This document shows, one piece after another, positions 1 through 7,929 of a DNA stretch of 64,000 nucleotides; position 1 is the first letter of the stretch, and every line of letters starts with the position of its first letter. The notes beneath the pieces were generated by a model. That model saw only the letters and a program-made list of their open reading frames with translations, was not told the DNA's origin and searched no databases. The position numbers and the translations under genes were made by a program. Origin of the DNA: CBFGRV01 sp965651265 (GTDB lineage Bacteria > Bacteroidota > Rhodothermia > Rhodothermales > VXPQ01); the NCBI GenBank assembly GCA_965651265.1, contig CBFGRV010000009.1:1-64000 (forward strand), given 5' to 3'.

Positions 1-28
1 GGGGGCCCGAAATCGCCTCTCGCATGCC

Positions 29-55
29 TTGACATTGTGGTAGCGCTTCTATTAT
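29..55 (+). promoter_or_regulatory. Candidate sigma70-type promoter overlapped by a LacI-type operator
   Basis: A perfect TTGACA (29-34) is followed after 15 nt by TATTAT (50-55, five of six matches to TATAAT). Between them lies TGGTAGCGCTTCTA (38-51), an imperfect palindrome (10 of 14 symmetric positions) with the AGCGCT core typical of LacI/CcpA-family operators. A LacI-family gene lies in the same locus at 17764. The spacer is shorter than the usual 17 nt. Promoter and operator calls are inference from motif and position. Confidence 0.5.
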
Positions 56-70
56 TTCGTGCAAAGTAAA

Positions 71-84
71 CGGTAACTTTACCG
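71..84. promoter_or_regulatory. Perfect inverted repeat, possible second operator
   Basis: CGGTAA-CT-TTACCG is a perfect palindrome with 6-bp arms. It lies downstream of the candidate promoter and 27 bp before the TonB receptor start. It shares the half-site TTTACCG with the palindrome before the LacI gene (17713-17724), which suggests, but does not prove, a common regulator. Confidence 0.45.
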
Positions 85-111
85 ATAAAGACCGCTAGTA
101 TTCTAGCCTTT

Positions 112-3012
112 ATGGTCAAGCGCTTCGGCTCATCGTTCATCCGCATTGCGAAGTCCTGCCTGTGTGTGTTGGGCTTGTGGATGCTGTTCTGCTCGAGCGC
201 TCAGGCGCAGAACGTGGGCCGGATCTCCGGTACGATCGTCGATGCCGACACCGGCGAACCCCTGCCCGGTGCCAACGTGATCATCGGGGGGACGACGCGG
301 GGGGGCGCCGCCGATGTCGACGGGTCGTACTTCATCCTGAACGTGCCCCCGGGGCGCTACCAGGTTCGGGCCAGTATGGTCGGCTACGAGTCCACCCTGG
401 TGGTCGACGTCATCGTCAATGCGAACCGGACCACGACCGTCGACTTCGAGCTTCGGGCCGAAGCGATCGGTGTCGAAGAGGTGGTCGTCACGGCCACGCG
501 CCCCGATGTCGAGCGCGACAAGACCTCGACCTCGTACATCGTCCGCGCCGAAGAGGTGCAGGCGCTGCCTGGCGTCCGCGACATCGGGGATGTGCTCAGC
601 CTGCAGCCGGACATCATCGACGGGCACTTTCGCGGCGGCCGAGAAGGCGAGGAATTTTGGACGCTGCAAGGGATGGGGATCGTCAATCCCATGAGCAATA
701 CGTCGGCCTTTATGCCCATCATGAGCGCCGTAGAGGAAGTCGAGGTCATCACGAGCGGATTCGGGGCCCAGTACGGCAATGCCCAGTCGGGCGTGGTCCG
801 CATCTCGATGAAGGAGGGAAGTCGCACGCAGTGGCAAACGCACCTGGAAGCCCGATTTCGGCCCCCGGGTCGCAAGCACTTCGGCCCCAGCGTCTTCGAT
901 CCGGATGCGCACGAATACCTCCGCCTGCTTCTCCAGAACGAGGAGATCTGGCTGACCGGCGATCCAGGCGCCGACGACCCACAGCCGTTCTACGGCTCGA
1001 TGGCTTCAGGCCTCACGAGTTACTTCGCGGGCGACACCACAGCTCAGCTGGCCATGGCGCGCGCGCTCTACGCTCAAATGCGGCGAGATGTAGGGCGGAG
1101 CTACGGCAACGACATCGACTACTCCGTCGAAGCCGCGACCGGCGGACCGATCAACGATCGGATGCGGATGTTCCTGGCGCTGCGCTCGCTGGAGCAGTAC
1201 CCCTGGCTCCCTACGGATCGCCCCAACACGCAATATCAGGCGATGGGGAATATCGTGCTCGACGTCACCGGCGGATCCTCGTTACGCGTGAGCGGCGCCG
1301 TCACGCTCGAGCGCAATAATGTCTTTCCGTCCTCGAACAGCGTGAGCGGCTATCAGCAATGGCTCTGGGACCGAGTAGTCGGCCTGCGCGATCAGCGCGA
1401 GATCAATGCGCAGATCGGCGCCCGCTTTACGCACGCCCTGAGCACCAGGACCTATTACGAGCTACAGCTGAACACCCTGCTGACGAACAACTACATCGGG
1501 TCCGCGCCCGTGCCGGGCTTCATCCCGGATACCCTCGACATCAACTGGGTGATCGGGACGATCGCCTACCCGAGCAACAACGCGCCTGATCGCATTAACT
1601 ACCAGATAGGGCAGCACAATTTCACCGACCAGCGGAGCCGCACCATCTCTTTCGACGGTTCCATCACGAGCCAGGTCACCGATGCCCACCTGGTGAATGG
1701 CGGTATCCAGATCAACTCGTACCTCATCGACGTCGGCAACTTCCTAAACGTCCGCACGACGCGGCTCGAGGAGGACTACAGGGCGCGGCCATTCGAGGGG
1801 GCCGCGTACCTGCAAGACAAGATGGAGTTCGAGGGATTGGTCGCGAACATAGGTCTACGATTCGACCTCTGGTATTCCGGCGTCGATCAATACGTCGACC
1901 TGTACACGCCCTTTGAGGAGCCGGACTCGCTGGGAGTTTTCGATCCGCTGAACGGCCCCCGCGAGGCGGCGCCCGTGCACATGCGGGTCCAACCGCGGTT
2001 GGGCGTGTCGTTCCCGGTGACAGCGAACACCGTCTTCCACCTGAACTACGGCGCGTTCATGCAGCGCCCGCCCTTCCAGTACATCGTTTCGCGGCGGCTC
2101 GGGCAGCGGCTCAAGGATCCGGTCATCCTCGGCAACTCGGCCCTCGAACCGCAGACGACGAACAGCTACGACATCGGCGTTATGCAGGGGCTGGGCCGCG
2201 GTTTCACGCTCGACATCAGCGGCTACTACAAGGATGTCAAGAACCTCATCCAGCAGGCCAGTTTCATCGACGACCGCGCCGGCTATCAGGTCAATTCCTA
2301 CTTCAACCTGGACTACGCCGACATCCGCGGATTCCGGATCGCTCTGAATAAGCGACGCGGCTCTCTGCGCGGCTCGATCAATTATCAGTACAGCTACACG
2401 ACCGGCAAGAGCCCCAACGTCACGGCCGCTACGCCGCTATTCAGCCGCGACACCACAGGCACGGTTACTACCGACCTGACGAACGTTCCCACACGGGACA
2501 TCGTGCTCGACTTCGACCGCAAGCACAATCTCGTCATGACGGCCACCTATGTCACGAGTGAGAATACCGGACCTCAGGTCGGCGCCACGCACCTGCTGGG
2601 AGGGCTAGCGATCTCCATCCATTCGACGATCCGAAGCGGCCGCCCTTACACGTCGCCGTCGGATATCCGACTCATCAACACGGAACGCACGCCTACCGAA
2701 TACAACACGGATCTACGCATCAGCAAAACCTTCCGCGACGTCTTCGGTGCTCCGGTCGGCCTTTACTTCGAGGTGTTCAATCTCTTCAACAACCGGGTGC
2801 TCAACTACGATTATCTGTTCCAGCGCCCGACGCCGACGAATCCGAACCTTCCGCTCCAGTACTACGAGCAGTTCGGCATCGATGACCCTGAAAACGGCGT
2901 TCGGTACTGGTGGGACAAGGGCCGCCAGGGTCCATTCGCCGTCGATCAATCCTTCCTGATATATGACAACCAGCCGAGGTCGTACAGCCTCGGGGTTATC
3001 GTGGAGTTTTGA
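112..3012 (+). CDS. TonB-dependent outer-membrane receptor (SusD-less, carboxypeptidase-regulatory-domain type)
   Basis: 966 residues. A signal peptide ends near the AQA at residues 31-33. A carboxypeptidase-regulatory-like domain covers about 35-115, followed by the linker VEEVVVTATR (121-130), a TonB plug domain to about residue 240 and a long beta-barrel ending in the C-terminal phenylalanine of VIVEF. It should import a bulky substrate across the outer membrane using TonB energy. It heads a four-gene block (next start 3 bp after its stop) at the front of the pectin region, so oligogalacturonides are a reasonable but unproven substrate. No SusD gene follows it. The start has no clear Shine-Dalgarno sequence, which is common in this phylum. 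Confidence 0.85.
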   Translation: MVKRFGSSFIRIAKSCLCVLGLWMLFCSSAQAQNVGRISGTIVDADTGEPLPGANVIIGGTTRGGAADVDGSYFILNVPPGRYQVRASMVGYESTLVVDVIVNANRTTTVDFELRAEAIGVEEVVVTATRPDVERDKTSTSYIVRAEEVQALPGVRDIGDVLSLQPDIIDGHFRGGREGEEFWTLQGMGIVNPMSNTSAFMPIMSAVEEVEVITSGFGAQYGNAQSGVVRISMKEGSRTQWQTHLEARFRPPGRKHFGPSVFDPDAHEYLRLLLQNEEIWLTGDPGADDPQPFYGSMASGLTSYFAGDTTAQLAMARALYAQMRRDVGRSYGNDIDYSVEAATGGPINDRMRMFLALRSLEQYPWLPTDRPNTQYQAMGNIVLDVTGGSSLRVSGAVTLERNNVFPSSNSVSGYQQWLWDRVVGLRDQREINAQIGARFTHALSTRTYYELQLNTLLTNNYIGSAPVPGFIPDTLDINWVIGTIAYPSNNAPDRINYQIGQHNFTDQRSRTISFDGSITSQVTDAHLVNGGIQINSYLIDVGNFLNVRTTRLEEDYRARPFEGAAYLQDKMEFEGLVANIGLRFDLWYSGVDQYVDLYTPFEEPDSLGVFDPLNGPREAAPVHMRVQPRLGVSFPVTANTVFHLNYGAFMQRPPFQYIVSRRLGQRLKDPVILGNSALEPQTTNSYDIGVMQGLGRGFTLDISGYYKDVKNLIQQASFIDDRAGYQVNSYFNLDYADIRGFRIALNKRRGSLRGSINYQYSYTTGKSPNVTAATPLFSRDTTGTVTTDLTNVPTRDIVLDFDRKHNLVMTATYVTSENTGPQVGATHLLGGLAISIHSTIRSGRPYTSPSDIRLINTERTPTEYNTDLRISKTFRDVFGAPVGLYFEVFNLFNNRVLNYDYLFQRPTPTNPNLPLQYYEQFGIDDPENGVRYWWDKGRQGPFAVDQSFLIYDNQPRSYSLGVIVEF

Positions 3013-3014
3013 GG

Positions 3015-5240
3015 ATGGAGGGCCGGCGAACCATAGCGACCCTATTCGCGCTCCTGCTGTTCTTGCCGCTGGGGGATGCGGCAGCACAGCAGCGTGACTG
3101 GCAGGTGCACCGCCGCGGGATGCTGCATCAGACCGTCTTCAATACGGGCGAGCTTGGCCGGCCCTACAGTGCCGGTGGGACTGTGGTAGAGGACAGGCCG
3201 TCCCTGGAATGGCCGCCTAACTCACGCATCATCCTCGATCGGCAGAACTTTCCGGGGCACCACAACTCTTTTGGCTCGGGCATCTGGTTGGCGGCCACAG
3301 GACCTAACGGGCGTCGCTACGCCTTCTCAGGGGCCGTTTCCAACGACAACGGCGAAGCCGTGCCCGTTGTCGGCGTGCACAGCATTCCGATCGAGGTGCG
3401 GCGCATCGAAAATTACCCCGTACTGGCCGACGGTTCACTGAACCCCACCTTTGATCCCGATGAGGCAGAGGAGATCATCATCTCGAGCTGGGATACGCCG
3501 ACGGGGATTCGCGTTCGGCGCACGAGCAGGGCGTGGAGCTATCCGGGGTATGACAGCTTCATCATCTACGAATACGAGTTCGAGAACATCACGCAGGATG
3601 TTCTGCGGGATGTGTTCATCACCTTCGCGGGGACGTATGCCCCGTCGATGTTCGGGTACCAGCGCAATCATGGCGAGTGGTCGGAGGCTTCGTTCCGCGG
3701 CCAGCCGCCCGCCGGTGTGGGGGACCACTTCGCGAGGTTCGACCTGAAGCGATGGATGTCCTACAACCACGAGCGCGAAGGCCTGCCCGAAGATGCCTTC
3801 TTCGATATGTGGTCGCAGCCCGGCGGTCGCGGCGGCCTGAATGCGCCACAAGCTGCCGGGATGCTCATCTTGCACTACGACTACGAGCACCTGGCTTCGC
3901 GCGCGGAAACCCAACAGGTATTCCTACTTCCGGCCGACAGCCTGTGGATGTGGGATGAAAACGGGAAGGCCAAGCAGCCTTTCCTCCTGCGATACGAGAA
4001 TGGCAACCTGTACGAAGGGAAGATCCAGCAGTGGATGGATCCCCTGCTGCGACGCAAGACGGCAATCTGGCAAAGCCCTCTCGATTCCATGCGGTTCTCC
4101 GAACAGTTCGAGGCGGATCTGTGGGGCTACTGGAAAGGCCGAACGAGCACATCGTCGAACCTTTCCTGGTGGCAGCCTGTTGCGCGCGGTTATGGATTCT
4201 TCCCCTACGTGCTCGAGCCGGGAGAGGTCCTACGGTTTGCGATTGCGGAGGTGGTCGGATATGGTCCGGGCGGGGAGGGAGATCACATCTACACCGATCT
4301 GGGCGGCACCGTGCGAGCCGGCGCCGACGCTGGAGCGCTATTCAGCCCGGTGCCAAGCTGGTACGACCGCCTCGAGTATCCTCACGTAGGCGGGCCCGGT
4401 TACATTGGGAGCACCTATCTGCGAGAGCATCCTCTGCCGTGGTACGTCACGCCGGGCGTAGTGTCTATTCGTGATGTCGCGGATCGCGCCATCCAGATCT
4501 ACACAGGCCGCGAGCTCGTCAAACACGATACTCTTCAGTATCGTCCCGAAGATGCGCCCGATACTGGTCGGTATAACAATGTCGAGCTTCCGGTTCCGGC
4601 TCCGGCGATTCGCATCGAGAATACGCCAGCGGCGAGCAACCGCATCGTCTGGGGATCCCAGGTGGAGGCGTTCCAATCCCCGCGACTGCGTGCTCCACTA
4701 GGTCATTATGAGGTGCTGCGAGCCCCGCATCCTCTTGGGCCGTGGAGCTTGATCGCTGAGGTGGCCATTGGCGATCCGGCCTACTTCGAGGATGGCGAAT
4801 ACCGCGTCCTCGATGTGGAGAGCAATCTAGGTGATCAGGTAGCCTATGCCGTCGTCTCGGTCGACGTTGAGGGAGGCCGGAGCGGCATCACCAACCTTAC
4901 CGTGCACGAGACGCAGGCTCCGCCGGCGGAGCGGCTAGGCGAGGTGTACATCGTGCCGAACCCGCTGATCGTAACGAGCGGGCTCACCGGCTCGGATTCG
5001 GGCGGCGACATTGCCGACCGCGTCCAGTTCATGGGGCTCACGAGCCGATGTACGATCCGCATCTTCTCGTACACGGGGCAGCTCGTTCAGACCATCGAGC
5101 ATGACCAGGATTCCTACGGCGATCCCTGGTACCAACTCACCTTCAACAATCAGATCATCGCGTCCGGGATCTACTACTTCGTGGTGGAGGATCACGTGAG
5201 CGGCGAGACGGCGAGCGGGAAGTTCGTCGTCATCCACTGA
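3015..5240 (+). CDS. Large exported protein with T9SS-like C-terminal domain, function unknown
   Basis: 741 residues from the ATG at 3015; a TTG two codons upstream would overlap the previous stop. The signal peptide ends near residue 24 (DAAAQQ). No catalytic family is recognised in the central part. Residues about 535-640 look like a fibronectin-III-like beta domain. The last 85 residues (VYIVPNPLIV, then IRIFSYTGQLVQTIEHD, then ASGIYYFVVE) match the pattern of T9SS sorting domains, with a divergent entry motif. It sits between a TonB receptor and a PorV-like protein with gaps of 2-4 bp. A role as surface-exposed partner or glycan binder of the receptor, in place of SusD, is inference. Confidence 0.7.
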   Translation: MEGRRTIATLFALLLFLPLGDAAAQQRDWQVHRRGMLHQTVFNTGELGRPYSAGGTVVEDRPSLEWPPNSRIILDRQNFPGHHNSFGSGIWLAATGPNGRRYAFSGAVSNDNGEAVPVVGVHSIPIEVRRIENYPVLADGSLNPTFDPDEAEEIIISSWDTPTGIRVRRTSRAWSYPGYDSFIIYEYEFENITQDVLRDVFITFAGTYAPSMFGYQRNHGEWSEASFRGQPPAGVGDHFARFDLKRWMSYNHEREGLPEDAFFDMWSQPGGRGGLNAPQAAGMLILHYDYEHLASRAETQQVFLLPADSLWMWDENGKAKQPFLLRYENGNLYEGKIQQWMDPLLRRKTAIWQSPLDSMRFSEQFEADLWGYWKGRTSTSSNLSWWQPVARGYGFFPYVLEPGEVLRFAIAEVVGYGPGGEGDHIYTDLGGTVRAGADAGALFSPVPSWYDRLEYPHVGGPGYIGSTYLREHPLPWYVTPGVVSIRDVADRAIQIYTGRELVKHDTLQYRPEDAPDTGRYNNVELPVPAPAIRIENTPAASNRIVWGSQVEAFQSPRLRAPLGHYEVLRAPHPLGPWSLIAEVAIGDPAYFEDGEYRVLDVESNLGDQVAYAVVSVDVEGGRSGITNLTVHETQAPPAERLGEVYIVPNPLIVTSGLTGSDSGGDIADRVQFMGLTSRCTIRIFSYTGQLVQTIEHDQDSYGDPWYQLTFNNQIIASGIYYFVVEDHVSGETASGKFVVIH

Positions 5241-5244
5241 TGCT

Positions 5245-6327
5245 ATGAGAAGGCCGGCACCATATAAAGCAAGACATGTGCCGCTCGTGGCGCTCCGGTC
5301 TGCGCTGCTCGGCTCCGCGCTGATGCTTTTCGCGAGCGGACCGTTTGTCTTGTCTGCTGCGGCGCAGAAAGTGGGGAGCACGTCGATGCAATTCCTGAAG
5401 GTGCTGCCGTCTGCCCGCGCCGCTGCTCTCGGCGATGCGTACAGCGTCTGGGCGTCCGGCGCCGAGGCCGTGTTCTGGAATCCGGCCGGGGTCGCCCTCA
5501 CGGAGAGCCACGAGCTCTCGCTAACCTATACGGACTGGCTCTTCGATGCGCGCCAGGGGGGATTCTCCTATGCCCTGTCGCTACGCCGTATCGGAGCCGT
5601 CGGGTTGCAGGTGCAATATGTCGATTTCGGCGTCTTCGAGGAGACGACGAATGAAAGGCCCTACATCAACGATCCGAATCGGCCCGGAATGACGGGACGG
5701 ACCTTCCGGCCGTTTAGCTACGTCGTCGGCGCAACGTACGGCCGGCACCTGACCAACCGCTTCGCGCTCGGCATCGGCATGAAATACGCGTTCGAATCGC
5801 TCTTCGACTCACCGACCGTTCGGGCCCAGGTGCGGCAGGGCGTATTCGACGACGTCAGTACACGGGCCTCGGCTGTGCTTTTCGACTTCGGCATCCGATA
5901 CACGACCGGTTTTCGCTCCATCCAGATCGGATCCGCCGTGCAGAATTTCGGACCCGACGTGACCTATGCCGTGGAGTCCTACCCCGTACCACTCGTTTTC
6001 CGCGTGGGGATCGCTGCGGACCTCGTCGGGGTGGACGGCCTCTTCATCGGGGGACATCAGGCGAGCCAGGTACGCGCGGCCTTCGATCTCTTCCATCCTA
6101 ACGATTACGATCAGCAGTTCCACGCAGGCCTCGAGTACGAATTCCTGGAGGTCCTCTCACTGCGAGGCGGCTACAAGTTCAACTACGACAGCGATGGATT
6201 GACGCTGGGAGGCGGACTTAAGTACGCAATCGGCGATTTCGCCCTCGCCGTGGACTACAGTTTCGGCTCGATGGGTACTTACCTGGAGGATGTGCACCGG
6301 TTTAGCCTATTGATGTCACTGAAATGA
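5245..6327 (+). CDS. PorV/PorQ-family outer-membrane beta-barrel protein
   Basis: 360 residues. The N-terminus of the mature part reads QKVGSTSMQFLKVLPSARA, then ALGDAYSVWASGAEAVFWNP, the signature of PorV/PorQ-family proteins, followed by a barrel ending in FSLLMSLK. In T9SS, PorV carries substrates from the translocon to the attachment complex. This copy follows a sorted protein by 4 bp and is followed by another barrel gene with an ATGA overlap. It may be a dedicated carrier for the neighbouring sorted proteins or a barrel in the same uptake complex; sequence alone does not decide. The start at 5245 gives a basic N-terminus and a hydrophobic stretch at about residues 12-34. Confidence 0.75.
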   Translation: MRRPAPYKARHVPLVALRSALLGSALMLFASGPFVLSAAAQKVGSTSMQFLKVLPSARAAALGDAYSVWASGAEAVFWNPAGVALTESHELSLTYTDWLFDARQGGFSYALSLRRIGAVGLQVQYVDFGVFEETTNERPYINDPNRPGMTGRTFRPFSYVVGATYGRHLTNRFALGIGMKYAFESLFDSPTVRAQVRQGVFDDVSTRASAVLFDFGIRYTTGFRSIQIGSAVQNFGPDVTYAVESYPVPLVFRVGIAADLVGVDGLFIGGHQASQVRAAFDLFHPNDYDQQFHAGLEYEFLEVLSLRGGYKFNYDSDGLTLGGGLKYAIGDFALAVDYSFGSMGTYLEDVHRFSLLMSLK

Positions 6328-7820
6328 GGGCGCGGTGGACCATAGCAACCGGAGCCGTGAGGATGGTTGGACTAGCGGTTGTCTGTGCCCCCCTTTTCAT
6401 CGTGAGCCCGGCGGCATCACAATCCCATCCCGGACCACTGACGATCGAGGGGCTCAATGCGCGGCTGGATGCCTCGGCTGATGTTCGCGCTTTCGGGGGA
6501 GTCACCATCGGCGCGCAAAACAGCCTTAGCTCAATGTTCGTGCATCCAGCGACCCTCTTCTCGCTCGAAGGGCCGCAGATCTCCATCGCGGGAGCTCACC
6601 GCGACCTGAGCCTCCGGCAAGAGCAGCATTTCGCGCCGGTTCGATACTACCCCAATCTGAGCCTCTTGCTGGAGGGCCTTACGGACCAGATCCCCGACCC
6701 CGACCCCACGCTCATCGGTTTCACGCCCGCCGACAGCGTCCAGCGGACGCTCGATGACATCCAACCGAATTGGTCACGAGACGATGCACAAAGCCTGCCG
6801 CTGCACGCGATGGTGGCCGTCCCATTTTCCGCCGCCGGAGTGCGATTGGTGGCAGGCGCCGGGTACGTACGCTATGCGGATCTGCATCACTACGACCAGA
6901 ACAACAACGTGATGGAGCCGGGCGTACTGGCTGTGCGCCCACTTCCGATTCTGCGCCCGACGGACAATAATCCACTTGAGGTCGACTGGCAGCAGTCCAT
7001 TCGATCGAGAGAGGGAATGATCCACGGCTACGGCGGTGCCCTGGCCGGCCATGTCGAGCAAATCGGTCTCACTCTCGGGATCAGTGGGCTCTTGCTCAAT
7101 GGTTCGTCGGACGATTTCGAGCGGCTCGAGGATCGTGGACGACTCACCTTCTTCGCCAACGAGTTTCGTGTCCAGCCGAGCAGTAAGCGGCACACTCGCC
7201 GGGGTACCTCCGACTTCTCCGGCTTCGAGCTAACTCTCAGCGGCTTGTTGAGCAGTGAGTTCGTGAGCATCGGGCTCGCGCTGCACGCGCCAACCACCAT
7301 TACCCGCGAGTTCGCGACACAGGTGGAAATCGACACGGCAGGGACGACGATGACCAGCCGTATCTCCGGCGAAGATGAGCTTCGCCTTCCCTGGCGTGGT
7401 TCGGCGGGACTTCTCCTGCGCCCGCGCCCGCAGCTTCATCTCGGCCTTCAGTACGAATGGCGGCCGTTCGGCCGCGCGACGTACACGGATGTGGATGGCG
7501 TCGAGTCGACACCGTGGGAATCAGCGTCCGTATTCGCCGTGGGGGCTCAGTATACGCCGGCATCATGGGTCGTCGTACGTGCCGGACTACGTCGCGAGGC
7601 GGACGTCTTTGTGCCAGACGGTAGCCCTATGGACATCGAGCCGGTAACCTACAGAGTCTATTCTGTCGGTTTGGGGCTGCGATACCAGGGCATACGATGG
7701 AGTGTGGCCTATGAGATGGCGCGAATGAGTTATCAGGACATCTGGAGCAGCGCATTCAGCGACAATGAACATCGCATTCATCGGATAGCAACCGATCTCT
7801 CGTACACGCTGCCATGGTGA
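6324..7820 (+). CDS. Outer-membrane beta-barrel protein, FadL/OmpP1-like
   Basis: 498 residues, start overlapping the previous stop (ATGA), which suggests translational coupling. The signal peptide ends near AASQS (residue 33). The mature part contains NSLSSMFVHPATLFSLEGPQ, resembling the N-terminal region of FadL/OmpP1-type transporters, and the rest alternates hydrophobic and polar residues as in a barrel, ending YTLPW. FadL relatives pass hydrophobic molecules across the outer membrane; the substrate here is unknown. It ends the first four-gene block. The family call is moderate because sequence conservation in these barrels is low. Confidence 0.6.
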   Translation: MRARWTIATGAVRMVGLAVVCAPLFIVSPAASQSHPGPLTIEGLNARLDASADVRAFGGVTIGAQNSLSSMFVHPATLFSLEGPQISIAGAHRDLSLRQEQHFAPVRYYPNLSLLLEGLTDQIPDPDPTLIGFTPADSVQRTLDDIQPNWSRDDAQSLPLHAMVAVPFSAAGVRLVAGAGYVRYADLHHYDQNNNVMEPGVLAVRPLPILRPTDNNPLEVDWQQSIRSREGMIHGYGGALAGHVEQIGLTLGISGLLLNGSSDDFERLEDRGRLTFFANEFRVQPSSKRHTRRGTSDFSGFELTLSGLLSSEFVSIGLALHAPTTITREFATQVEIDTAGTTMTSRISGEDELRLPWRGSAGLLLRPRPQLHLGLQYEWRPFGRATYTDVDGVESTPWESASVFAVGAQYTPASWVVVRAGLRREADVFVPDGSPMDIEPVTYRVYSVGLGLRYQGIRWSVAYEMARMSYQDIWSSAFSDNEHRIHRIATDLSYTLPW

Positions 7821-7836
7821 TGACATTGGGATGTCA
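7821..7836. promoter_or_regulatory. Inverted repeat TGACAT-N4-ATGTCA
   Basis: A perfect 6-bp inverted repeat with a 4-nt centre directly follows the stop of the barrel gene and precedes the first module-repeat gene by about 95 bp. There is no T-run, so it is not a good terminator. The layout resembles a binding site for a dimeric regulator such as a CRP/FNR-family protein, but it could be chance. Confidence 0.3.
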
Positions 7837-7914
7837 CATTGTTCACGGAACCAAGTCAATGCGAAATGACCGCCATGTGCGAATAAGGGAAATGACCAGA
7901 TTAAACCGATCAAC

Positions 7915-7924
7915 AAGAGGAGGG
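7915..7924 (+). promoter_or_regulatory. Strong ribosome-binding site
   Basis: AAGAGGAGGG ends 5 nt before the ATG at 7930. Most starts in this window lack such a strong Shine-Dalgarno sequence, so this secreted protein may be made in quantity. The site is complementary to the CCUCCUU in the loop of the candidate small RNA at 34072-34084. Confidence 0.7.
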
Positions 7925-7929
7925 CGATT

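Noticed and set aside
162..1319. 385-codon open frame inside the TonB receptor gene
   Set aside because: An alternative frame of the receptor with many Arg and no signal or domain.
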